Positions 55,337 through 63,323 of a DNA stretch of 64,000 nt are shown here, one piece after another; within the stretch, counting starts at the first letter, position 1; every line of letters starts with the position of its first letter. A program made the position numbers and the translations under genes. The notes beneath the pieces are model-generated. The model was not told the DNA's origin and made no database searches. It saw only the letters and a list, made by a program, of their open reading frames with translations. Where the stretch lies: contig NZ_MAUJ01000010.1 of the NCBI RefSeq assembly GCF_001696455.1, positions 1 through 64,000 on the forward strand, read 5' to 3'. The DNA is from Pseudoalteromonas luteoviolacea (GTDB lineage: Bacteria; Pseudomonadota; Gammaproteobacteria; Enterobacterales; Alteromonadaceae).

Positions 55337-56962
55337 TTAGCCCGCTATTTTACTTGCAAGATGATTACTGCACTCAGTTAAACAACCATTTTCCATGCGC
55401 AGTAGCCTATCGGCAAGATGGAAATATTTATCATCATGCGTAATGACAAAGATGGTTTTGCCTTTAGCACTGAGCTCAGGTAATAACTCTTGATAGAATA
55501 CATCCTTAAATACTGGGTCTTGATCTGCCGCCCACTCATCGAAGATATAAAAAGGCCTATCTTCTAAATACGTGACGACCAAAGCTAAACGTTTGCGCTG
55601 TCCTTGAGACAGTTTTTGGGTGGTAAACGCGCCATCTTTGATTGCCACTTTGTGATGCAAGTTGAGCTTTCTGATTAGTCCATTCCCCTTTTCTTGTAAA
55701 ACTTTGTCTTGGCAATCAAGCAATCTATCAAAAAGATGAAAGTCGCTGAAAACTGCGCTGAATAGTTGTCGATAACCGTCTAATTGTGCAGCGCTAATAG
55801 GGTTACCATCAACATATAGCGCGCCTTCTTTAGCACGGTATAAGCCACATAACAGTTTCGCAAAGGTCGTTTTACCACTGCCATTGCCCCCAACAAGGTA
55901 CACGATTTCTCCGCGATGTAAGGTCAAGTCAATCGGAGTAAGTGCGAAAACTTCATCACTTTGCTCATGATAGTAACCGTGACTCAGCGCTTTTAACTCA
56001 ATCTTGTCGAAAGTTTCTAACTGAGTTTGAGGTGTTTGCGCAATCAAATGCATTTTTGACGTCATTTCCGTAATGGTATTAGCCGATGCTTTGGCCGCAG
56101 CAGCTTTTGGAATCGCAGCTAACATCACCTCTAGCGGAGTTAACATGTAAAGAAACAATAAGGCAAAGCCAGACATCACTTTAGTGGCGTCACTTCCTTG
56201 TCCAGATAGGAAATACAATGCGCCGCCAATGAACGCAAAAATACTGAACCCACCCCAAGATGCAGCGTAGTGATAAATCGTTGCCCCCTGCACGCGACGA
56301 GTACGCAATAATTTAATGGTGTCTCCAATCACTTGCTCAACAAAAATTCGACGCTTTGATTTGTGTAACTTCAGTTCCTTCGCACCGTCGTAAATAGAGT
56401 CGAACTGACTGTATAAAGTATCTTGAACGTGCGCAGCTTCGGTGACTTTTTTAAATGCCGTCGCATTAGCCAGACTATATCCAATTGAGCCTACTAACAG
56501 CGTTAACACGGCAAAGATAAATACGCGCCAATCTAACCAAGCCATATAAGCAAAGCTGCCCAGCACTATCATGGCATTCGTTAAAATCCCCGGTAAACGT
56601 TGGAAAAACTCCGACACCCGCAGGCTGTGTTCCGTCAAACACGACTTGATTTTGCCAGCGCCTTGCGCCTCCACATCATTGAACTCCGCATTGACGACGT
56701 GTTCAGCGACTTGATTTCGCACTGTGGCTTGGCTTTGCTCAGTCAGTTGTTCAGCAAAGATTTTTGAGCACAACTGTAAGATCACACCCGATACTGCCAG
56801 AATGGCAAAATAGGTAAATTGCTCTGAGCGCGCTTGCTCAGAACTATTGATAATTTCATTGATCAGCGCAACGAGCGCAACACTGACGAGGCCAAACAAG
56901 GTACTGGTGACGGCCGTTGCAATAAAACGCCACCATGTGGCGCGGATTAGATTAGCAAGCAC
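55337..56962 (-). CDS. PvdE-type ABC exporter (siderophore export)
   Basis: This 541-residue half-transporter has six membrane helices in its first 290 residues and a C-terminal ATPase domain with Walker A GGNGSGKTT, signature LSQGQRKRLAL and Walker B FYIFDEWAADQDPVFK. The sequence FSDFHLFDRL and the overall form match the cyclic-peptide/PvdE export family, whose type member moves a pyoverdine precursor into the periplasm. Here it probably exports the catechol siderophore. It is divergent from the entC operon and downstream of the receptor gene. Confidence 0.9.
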   Translation of the reverse strand: MLANLIRATWWRFIATAVTSTLFGLVSVALVALINEIINSSEQARSEQFTYFAILAVSGVILQLCSKIFAEQLTEQSQATVRNQVAEHVVNAEFNDVEAQGAGKIKSCLTEHSLRVSEFFQRLPGILTNAMIVLGSFAYMAWLDWRVFIFAVLTLLVGSIGYSLANATAFKKVTEAAHVQDTLYSQFDSIYDGAKELKLHKSKRRIFVEQVIGDTIKLLRTRRVQGATIYHYAASWGGFSIFAFIGGALYFLSGQGSDATKVMSGFALLFLYMLTPLEVMLAAIPKAAAAKASANTITEMTSKMHLIAQTPQTQLETFDKIELKALSHGYYHEQSDEVFALTPIDLTLHRGEIVYLVGGNGSGKTTFAKLLCGLYRAKEGALYVDGNPISAAQLDGYRQLFSAVFSDFHLFDRLLDCQDKVLQEKGNGLIRKLNLHHKVAIKDGAFTTQKLSQGQRKRLALVVTYLEDRPFYIFDEWAADQDPVFKDVFYQELLPELSAKGKTIFVITHDDKYFHLADRLLRMENGCLTECSNHLASKIAG

Positions 56963-57319
56963 GTTACTTCTCTTTTAAATAAGACTAGGACTAGATACAG
57001 GACGAGAGCTATGCAAAAAAATTCATAATCCACTGCGCTTTTATAGTAGGCGCACAATCAAGCCTTAAAATTGACCAAAATCTTTCCAGTAGAACGGCAA
57101 TATCAATGCATTTAAACCGCTAATTTAAGTAATTTTTGGCCAACAAGGTTACCCCAAAGCATACACACCAATGTCTTATTTTTACTGCCCGTCACATAGT
57201 CAGAACAGAACAATCCTACACAGCACTAAATCTTTTTGTGATTGACACGTCTTGAACACACATTGAGGGCTGACCGCATTTATTACGGCAGTCGAATGAC
57301 AACGCAAAAAGGTTACATT
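56963..57319. other. Divergent region between exporter and entC
   Basis: These 357 bases must contain promoters for the exporter and for the ent operon. Nothing close to the Fur consensus was seen. A TTGACA (57242-57247) is a possible -35 box on the plus strand but no good -10 box follows at 17 bases. The frame of entC is open back to 57242, but family length and the ribosome binding site favour the ATG at 57320. Confidence 0.45.
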
Positions 57320-58525
57320 ATGCATGCTGGCGAAATATCCAACTTAGCGCAAGCTCAGTCTTTGGGCGAATTTCTATTAGATCAAGATTGTCTTTTTGTA
57401 TCAGGCAACACCTGCTTACTTGGTCATGGTATTAAACACCGCTTTAGTATTCCCATTGCTAATACTGAATATTTAGTTGAGGAACTTCAGTCTCAAATGC
57501 GTGTACACCAAGGTGAAAGCGACAACGCTATAGCCTTTGGAGTCTTGCCTTTTTGTAAACACCAGAATGCCCAGTTTATTATCCCCAAGACGGTAGCCCG
57601 TTGGGATAAAAGCGTATTTAGTCAGTGGTTAAATTCTCAAGTGTCAGAATCAGATGCCACCGGTAACCCTCTACAGGGGGTGACTTACCTGCAGGATAGA
57701 GCGCACTTCGAACAAACAGTTAAGGACGCAAAGTCACTATTTAGCAATGAACAACTTGAAAAAATCGTGCTGAGCAAACAAGTCGATTTAGAGTTTTCAA
57801 AACCGCTCAACCGCAAGCATGTGCTGAATCAGCTTTTACAGCAAAGCCAGTCTGGATATCACTTTGCATTTCCAACCCAAAGCGAGTCGGTATTGATGGG
57901 GGTAAGCCCTGAGTTATTGCTAAGAAAACAAGATCAAACTGTGATTAGCAATCCATTAGCTGGCTCGATCCCGCGCGATCCATGCGAAAAAGTCGAGGCT
58001 CAGCGCCGCTCGGTTCTATTCAGTTCGAAAAAAGATCGTTACGAGCATGCCGTGGTGATCGACGATATGCGTCAACTGCTTGAGCCCGTGTGCGATAACT
58101 TAGAGATCCCCGCAGAGCCAGATCTGCTCAGTACCGCTACGATGTGGCATTTATCCACTGTGATCTCAGGGCATTTAAAAGATCCTGAAACACATATCTT
58201 AGGATTGGCCAATCAATTACACCCGACACCTGCACTGTGCGGTAAACCTACAAAACCAGCCTATCAACATATTCTCGATTTAGAGGGCCATGATCGCGGG
58301 TTGTTTTCAGGGATCATCGGCTGGTGCGATCAGCATGGTAACGGAGAGTGGGTCGTGGTGATCCGCTGTGGCGAATTAAAAGCACAAGTCGCACGCCTGT
58401 TTGCAGGTGCAGGTATCGTCGCCGCGTCTGATCCAAGTTCTGAATGGCTAGAAACCGAAGCCAAACTTAAAACGATGCTGAATGCCCTCTCGGTACAGCA
58501 AGCCTATTCCAGTTTTAACAAGTAA
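57320..58525 (+). CDS. entC: Isochorismate synthase
   Basis: This 401-residue protein (E. coli EntC 391) converts chorismate to isochorismate, the first step of 2,3-dihydroxybenzoate synthesis. Conserved parts are EKIVLSKQ, FPTQSESVLMGVSPELLL, ISNPLAGSIPRD, and GLFSGIIGWCDQHGNGEW in the chorismate-binding domain. The ATG with AAAAAGG eight bases upstream is chosen over a TTG 26 codons earlier. It heads the operon entC-entE-entB-condensation gene-entA. Confidence 0.95.
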   Translation: MHAGEISNLAQAQSLGEFLLDQDCLFVSGNTCLLGHGIKHRFSIPIANTEYLVEELQSQMRVHQGESDNAIAFGVLPFCKHQNAQFIIPKTVARWDKSVFSQWLNSQVSESDATGNPLQGVTYLQDRAHFEQTVKDAKSLFSNEQLEKIVLSKQVDLEFSKPLNRKHVLNQLLQQSQSGYHFAFPTQSESVLMGVSPELLLRKQDQTVISNPLAGSIPRDPCEKVEAQRRSVLFSSKKDRYEHAVVIDDMRQLLEPVCDNLEIPAEPDLLSTATMWHLSTVISGHLKDPETHILGLANQLHPTPALCGKPTKPAYQHILDLEGHDRGLFSGIIGWCDQHGNGEWVVVIRCGELKAQVARLFAGAGIVAASDPSSEWLETEAKLKTMLNALSVQQAYSSFNK

Positions 58526-58530
58526 AATAT

Positions 58531-60132
58531 ATGAGCATCGAATACACACCTTGGCCAGCCGAGCTGGCCACACAATACCGCGCCAAAGGTTATTGGCAAG
58601 ATAAACCGCTAACCACTATCCTGTCTGATCAATTAGGCAATAATAGTCAGGGTATTGCCGTTGCGGATGGCCAACGTCAAATAACCTATGCAGAGCTCAA
58701 TAGCTACAGTGATAACCTCGCAGGTTATTTACAAGTACAAGGCTTACAATCTGGCGATACAGCCATTGTTCAACTACCTAACAGCATTGAATTTTACATT
58801 ACCTATTTTGCCCTGATTAAATTAGGGGTTGCTCCTGTATGCGCGCTGTTTAATCATCAGCGTACAGAGTTGCAAAGTTACTGCGAGATCTTGCAGCCCA
58901 AAGCGATGATCGTTTCTTCGGCTCACGCATTGTTCAATGATGAGCAATTTACGAATGAGTTGTTCAATCGTTTTTCGTGTCTAAGCAAGATCATCACCGA
59001 TCACAGCAAAGGCAATAGCGAACTCAAACAAGGTTACCTGCACAAACATGCTTTCTGTAGCGCTGATCTCAATCCCGAAGATGTGGCTTTTTTCCAGTTA
59101 TCGGGCGGCAGCACAGGCACACCTAAACTGATCCCTCGCACGCATAATGATTACCTCTATTCCGTTGTGGCAAGTAAAGAGATCTGCGAGCTTAATGGTG
59201 ATACACGCTACCTTTGTGCACTGCCTGCCCCCCATAACTTCCCGCTAAGTTCTCCAGGCGCGCTAGGTGTGTTCATCGCTGGAGGCACGGTGATCTTAGC
59301 CAATGATCCGAGCCCCACAGTGTGTTTCCCCCTGATTGAACGATTTGCGATTACACACACGGCTTTGGTCCCACCTGCTTTACAACTGTGGCTTCAGCAT
59401 GCCAGTGCTTCTGATACCGATCTCACCAGTTTACAAGTGATCCAAGTGGGTGGCGCGAAACTTAGCCGCAGTGTTGCCGAGCAAGTTACACCTGTGCTTG
59501 GCTGCCAACTGCAACAGGTATTTGGAATGGCCGAAGGTCTGGTCAACTACACCCGATATGATGACGATCAGGAGTTGATCCTCACGACCCAAGGTCGCCC
59601 GATCAGTGACCTTGACGAGATAAAGATCGTGGATGAGAACGGACAGCCAGTGCCACAGGGCGAGTCAGGCCGCTTGATGACGCGTGGTCCATACACATTC
59701 AGAGGCTACTACAAATCCCCTACGCACAATGCCAGTGCGTTTGACGAGGAAGGCTTTTACAGCTCTGGAGACATCGTCAAGCAGCTGCCATCAGGCCATT
59801 TAATCGTGGAAGGCCGCGATAAAGATCAAATTAATCGTGGCGGCGAAAAGATCGCTGCTGAAGAGGTAGAAAACCACTTACTAGGCCACGATCACATTCA
59901 GCAAGTTGCGATTGTATCCATGCCAGACGAGGCGCTTGGAGAAAAAAGCTGTGCTTTTGTCGTCGCTGATCAAGACGTTAAGCTCACCACACTGATCTTA
60001 CGTAAATACCTTAGACAACTCGGTATCGCCGACTACAAAGTGCCTGACAAATTCAAATTTGTAGACCAACTACCGTTAACAGCCGTGGGTAAAGTGAATA
60101 AAAAAGCCCTGCGTGCCACTTTCGAACAATAG
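58531..60132 (+). CDS. entE: 2,3-dihydroxybenzoate-AMP ligase
   Basis: This 533-residue adenylation enzyme activates 2,3-dihydroxybenzoate and loads it on the EntB carrier domain. The P-loop LSGGSTGTPKLIPR is at residues 190-203, and LPAPHNFPLSSPG contains the Asn that recognises the aryl substrate in EntE and DhbE. The C-terminal domain has GRDKDQINRGGEKIAAEEVE and the catalytic lysine in PLTAVGKVNKKAL. It begins five bases after entC. Confidence 0.97.
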   Translation: MSIEYTPWPAELATQYRAKGYWQDKPLTTILSDQLGNNSQGIAVADGQRQITYAELNSYSDNLAGYLQVQGLQSGDTAIVQLPNSIEFYITYFALIKLGVAPVCALFNHQRTELQSYCEILQPKAMIVSSAHALFNDEQFTNELFNRFSCLSKIITDHSKGNSELKQGYLHKHAFCSADLNPEDVAFFQLSGGSTGTPKLIPRTHNDYLYSVVASKEICELNGDTRYLCALPAPHNFPLSSPGALGVFIAGGTVILANDPSPTVCFPLIERFAITHTALVPPALQLWLQHASASDTDLTSLQVIQVGGAKLSRSVAEQVTPVLGCQLQQVFGMAEGLVNYTRYDDDQELILTTQGRPISDLDEIKIVDENGQPVPQGESGRLMTRGPYTFRGYYKSPTHNASAFDEEGFYSSGDIVKQLPSGHLIVEGRDKDQINRGGEKIAAEEVENHLLGHDHIQQVAIVSMPDEALGEKSCAFVVADQDVKLTTLILRKYLRQLGIADYKVPDKFKFVDQLPLTAVGKVNKKALRATFEQ

Positions 60133-60140
60133 AGAACAAC

Positions 60141-61007
60141 ATGAGCATTCCAAAGTTAAACCATTACCCGCTGCCACGTGACGCTGAATTGCCACAAAAC
60201 CGTGTTGATTGGGATTTAGATCCCTCGCGCGCAGCACTGTTGATCCATGATGTACAACACTACTTTGTTGGCTTCTATGGCGAAGACAATCCGTTGATAG
60301 AGACCATGATCCAGAATATTCAAGGACTCAAAGCATACTGTTATGAGCACAATATTCCGGTGTATTACACGGCTCAGCCAATCAAACAGGGTAAACACGA
60401 GCGCGGTTTACTATCGGATATGTGGGGACCTGGCCTGCAAGATCCGACACAGCAACCGATTGTCGACGCACTTGCGCCAACCGACAAAGATGTGGTGCTG
60501 ACAAAATGGCGTTATAGCGCCTTTCAAAAATGTGATTTTGAGCAACAATTGCGAGATAAACAACGCGATCAGTTGTTAATTGTTGGGATCTATGGCCATA
60601 TCGGTGTCATGACCACAGCCGTTGATGCATTCATGCGTGACATAGAACCATTTTTAGTGGCCGACGCGATCGCCGATTTTAGCAAAGAAGAACATATGAT
60701 GGCGCTTAACTTTGTCGCAAAGCGCTGCGGTAAAGTGGTGTCTATGTCTGAAATCTTAGGCACTCAAAGTCAGGATCTCACGTCTCTTGATGGGCTTAAA
60801 GCACATATTCTCACTTTGATCGATTGTGAAGAAGATGAGTTTGACGAGCACGAAAGTCTGATCGATTACGGCTTAGATTCAGTGCAAGTGATGAATTTAA
60901 TTTCGTTGTGGCAACAGCAAGGGATCGAAACCAACTTTATTGAATTAGCACAGATCCCAACGTTAGCTGCTTGGGTAGAACTGTTAGAAGAGCGTAAGGA
61001 AGACTAA
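60141..61007 (+). CDS. entB: Isochorismatase with aryl carrier protein domain
   Basis: This 288-residue protein (E. coli EntB 285) has an N-terminal isochorismatase domain (about 1-205; ALLIHDVQHYFVG, TKWRYSAF, GIYGHIGVMTTAVDAF) that makes 2,3-dihydro-2,3-dihydroxybenzoate, and a C-terminal aryl carrier domain whose phosphopantetheine serine is S247 in YGLDSVQVM. The carrier is loaded by EntE and serves as acyl donor for the condensation protein encoded next. Its stop overlaps the next start by one base. Confidence 0.97.
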   Translation: MSIPKLNHYPLPRDAELPQNRVDWDLDPSRAALLIHDVQHYFVGFYGEDNPLIETMIQNIQGLKAYCYEHNIPVYYTAQPIKQGKHERGLLSDMWGPGLQDPTQQPIVDALAPTDKDVVLTKWRYSAFQKCDFEQQLRDKQRDQLLIVGIYGHIGVMTTAVDAFMRDIEPFLVADAIADFSKEEHMMALNFVAKRCGKVVSMSEILGTQSQDLTSLDGLKAHILTLIDCEEDEFDEHESLIDYGLDSVQVMNLISLWQQQGIETNFIELAQIPTLAAWVELLEERKED

Positions 61008-62320
61008 TGGATCACCCTCTATCGCTTACTGATTCGCAGCATGCTATGTGGCTGCTCGATACCATCAGTGGTCGAGGTGAGTTATTCAATGTCGCAGAGT
61101 GCCTAGAGTTTAAAGGTAAGATCTCGGCTAATTGGCTACAGCAGTCATTGCATCATGTTTGGCAGGCAAGCGACACGCTTGCTTGTCGCTTTATACGCAG
61201 TGAAGACTACACGCCAAAATTGCTCCCCAATGACACTGTGCCAGAAATCATCAGTCAGGATCTAGATAGCGATCCAGAAGATATTTTGGCCTTCGCACAA
61301 AACTTTGCCAAGCCATATTTAGCAACGCCTTTTGACCTTAACCAAGAAGCGTTGATGAAATTGTTTTTGCTGCGCGCCCCTGAGCAAGACTACTTAGTCA
61401 TAGTAGCGCACCACCTGCTCCTTGATGGGTATGGCTTTGGCTTATTTTCGCAGTCGCTCAATCGCTGTTACAACGCGCTCAGCAAAGGAAAGCCCTTGCC
61501 GAAGCTGCGTTTTACTCAACAGCAACAGTTGCTTGACTTGCACAACAGTGAAACCTATTTGGCACAGCAACAGCAAGCTAAAAAAGTACTTAACCAGTGG
61601 CTTGATGCGACTCCCACGGTCAATACTTTTAGCGACTCTAAAGCCGATGTGTCAGAACCCAATAAGCGTCTGACTACAACCTTTGAGCAATCGGTTTGGC
61701 ATACCATTCAATCCGCAGCACAAGTTGCCAATACCACCAGCAGTGAAATCCTACTGGCTGCGATTGCGGCTTCTTTGGTGGCCCAGCACGAGCAATACCA
61801 CGTGACATTAGGGCTGGTGATGATGAATCGTCAAGCCATACCTGAGCTGAGCTGCCCCTGTGTGCAGAGCAACGTGTTACCTCTGCCTTTGAACTTCGAT
61901 GAAAACATCAATTTGAGTGCCGCTGCTGCGCTGATAAATCAACAGATTAAAGCACTAAAAAAAGTACAGAGTTACCGTGTTGAGTCACTCAAAAGAGACA
62001 GACAAAAACAGGGAAGATCACTGAGCATCCTTGGTCCGACAGTGAATTTGCTGCCTTTCGCCAGTGCCCCAAAATACGCAGGGGTAGAAACAAACAGCCA
62101 CATTCTCAGTGCCGGCACTACCGACGACATCATGTTGCAAATTCATCTCTTGGCAGATACGCCAGCCACGATCGATTTTGACAGCAACACGGCGCGATAT
62201 TCAGACGCGGACACATTATCGATTCAAACGCGCATATTTGCTGCGGCAGAAATTTGGGCCACGCAGCCTAAACTGACACTCAGTCAAGTCTCAACATTAC
62301 TTCGACAAAAGTTTCTCTAA
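61007..62320 (+). CDS. Stand-alone NRPS condensation protein (VibH-like)
   Basis: This 437-residue protein is a single condensation domain, close in length to VibH of Vibrio cholerae (about 440). The catalytic motif AHHLLLDGYG gives His135, His136 and Asp140-Gly141, all intact; the start LSLTDSQHAMWLLD and the later LGLVMMNR and LGPTVNLLP are typical. VibH moves dihydroxybenzoate from the carrier protein to a free polyamine (norspermidine). A similar amine acylation is expected here, but the amine is unknown. No adenylation or carrier domain is fused to it. Confidence 0.88.
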   Translation: MDHPLSLTDSQHAMWLLDTISGRGELFNVAECLEFKGKISANWLQQSLHHVWQASDTLACRFIRSEDYTPKLLPNDTVPEIISQDLDSDPEDILAFAQNFAKPYLATPFDLNQEALMKLFLLRAPEQDYLVIVAHHLLLDGYGFGLFSQSLNRCYNALSKGKPLPKLRFTQQQQLLDLHNSETYLAQQQQAKKVLNQWLDATPTVNTFSDSKADVSEPNKRLTTTFEQSVWHTIQSAAQVANTTSSEILLAAIAASLVAQHEQYHVTLGLVMMNRQAIPELSCPCVQSNVLPLPLNFDENINLSAAAALINQQIKALKKVQSYRVESLKRDRQKQGRSLSILGPTVNLLPFASAPKYAGVETNSHILSAGTTDDIMLQIHLLADTPATIDFDSNTARYSDADTLSIQTRIFAAAEIWATQPKLTLSQVSTLLRQKFL

Positions 62321-62331
62321 GGAGTAAATTG

Positions 62332-63096
62332 ATGCAGCTTGAACAAACTTTAAAACAAGAATATCAAGACAAAATTGTCTGGGTCACCGGTGTAGGCCAA
62401 GGTATCGGCCTTGCCGTTGCAAAACACTTTACAGCCCTTGGCGCAAAAGTCATTGGTTTTGACCGCCAATTTAGCGAGCCCGACGTGCTGTATAAACCGG
62501 TAGTGTGCGATCTTTCACAACCACAGCAAGTAGAGCAATTAGTGGCAGAGCTCATTGACCAACAACTGGCACCTTATAATTTAATCTATGTTGCTGGCGT
62601 GCTCGAAATGGGCGCGCTCGAAGAGTTGGACCTCGCACAATGGCAACACTGTCACAATGTCAATGCAGCCAGCCTATTCACCTTTATCAAACATTGTGGC
62701 ACACATTTCAAGCAACAGCGTGTTGGTAGTCTAGTGACCATTGGCTCCAATGCCGCAGATACGCCAAGGCAACAAATGGCGGCCTACTGCGCCTCTAAAG
62801 CCGCAGCAACGCAGCTTACGCTGACCGCTGGTATTGAGTGGGCCAACTTTGGCGTGCGCTGTAACGTGATTGCGCCGGGGTCGACGCTGACACCAATGCA
62901 AACCGGCATGTGGCAGGACGATCAAGGGGCTCAGCGTGTCATCAATGGGTTTGCTGAGCAGTATAAACTGGGTATTCCTTTGCAAAAAATCGCAACGCCT
63001 GAAGAAATAGCCAACAGCGCGGTATTCATTGCATCTAACCTTTCTTCCCATACCACCATGCAAGTGTTAACCATTGATGGTGGCGCCACGTTTTAA
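62332..63096 (+). CDS. entA: 2,3-dihydro-2,3-dihydroxybenzoate dehydrogenase
   Basis: This 254-residue short-chain dehydrogenase oxidises 2,3-dihydro-2,3-dihydroxybenzoate with NAD to 2,3-dihydroxybenzoate. It has the nucleotide motif TGVGQGIGLAVA, the catalytic Ser (TIGSNAAD) and YCASK Tyr-Lys pair, and the family end HTTMQVLTIDGGATF. The ATG at 62332 follows GGAG by seven bases. It closes the operon and is followed by a hairpin terminator. Confidence 0.96.
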   Translation: MQLEQTLKQEYQDKIVWVTGVGQGIGLAVAKHFTALGAKVIGFDRQFSEPDVLYKPVVCDLSQPQQVEQLVAELIDQQLAPYNLIYVAGVLEMGALEELDLAQWQHCHNVNAASLFTFIKHCGTHFKQQRVGSLVTIGSNAADTPRQQMAAYCASKAAATQLTLTAGIEWANFGVRCNVIAPGSTLTPMQTGMWQDDQGAQRVINGFAEQYKLGIPLQKIATPEEIANSAVFIASNLSSHTTMQVLTIDGGATF

Positions 63097-63131
63097 TCAC
63101 CGGTGATGGTGAACCAATTTGACCACACACC

Positions 63132-63164
63132 AAAGCCACCTCTCCTTAGCGGGTGGCTTTTATC
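63132..63164 (+). terminator. Terminator of the ent operon
   Basis: A nine-base-pair stem AAAGCCACC / GGTGGCTTT with an eleven-base loop lies about 35 bases after entA and continues into TTTTA on the plus strand. Confidence 0.75.
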
Positions 63165-63235
63165 ATGCTCACTTCATATAGAAATGACCCCAAATAACTG
63201 ACTGATGCGCTCTTAAAATGCATCTTACCGTGCCC

Positions 63236-63267
63236 ACAAAAAAGCCCCACTTGCGTGAGGCTTTGTG
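63236..63267 (-). terminator. Terminator of the second receptor gene
   Basis: An imperfect hairpin (AAAAAGCC-CCAC, loop TTGC, GTG-A-GGCTTT) is followed on the minus strand by TTTTTT. It lies about 57 bases beyond the receptor stop. Confidence 0.7.
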
Positions 63268-63323
63268 CTGCGAATATACACTACTAAGCGCCCAATCTTA
63301 AACGAGGCACTTATATCGCGTAT

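Noticed and set aside
57242..57319. TTG start of entC 26 codons upstream
   Set aside because: No ribosome binding site, and the family length is met with the ATG at 57320, which has AAAAAGG upstream.
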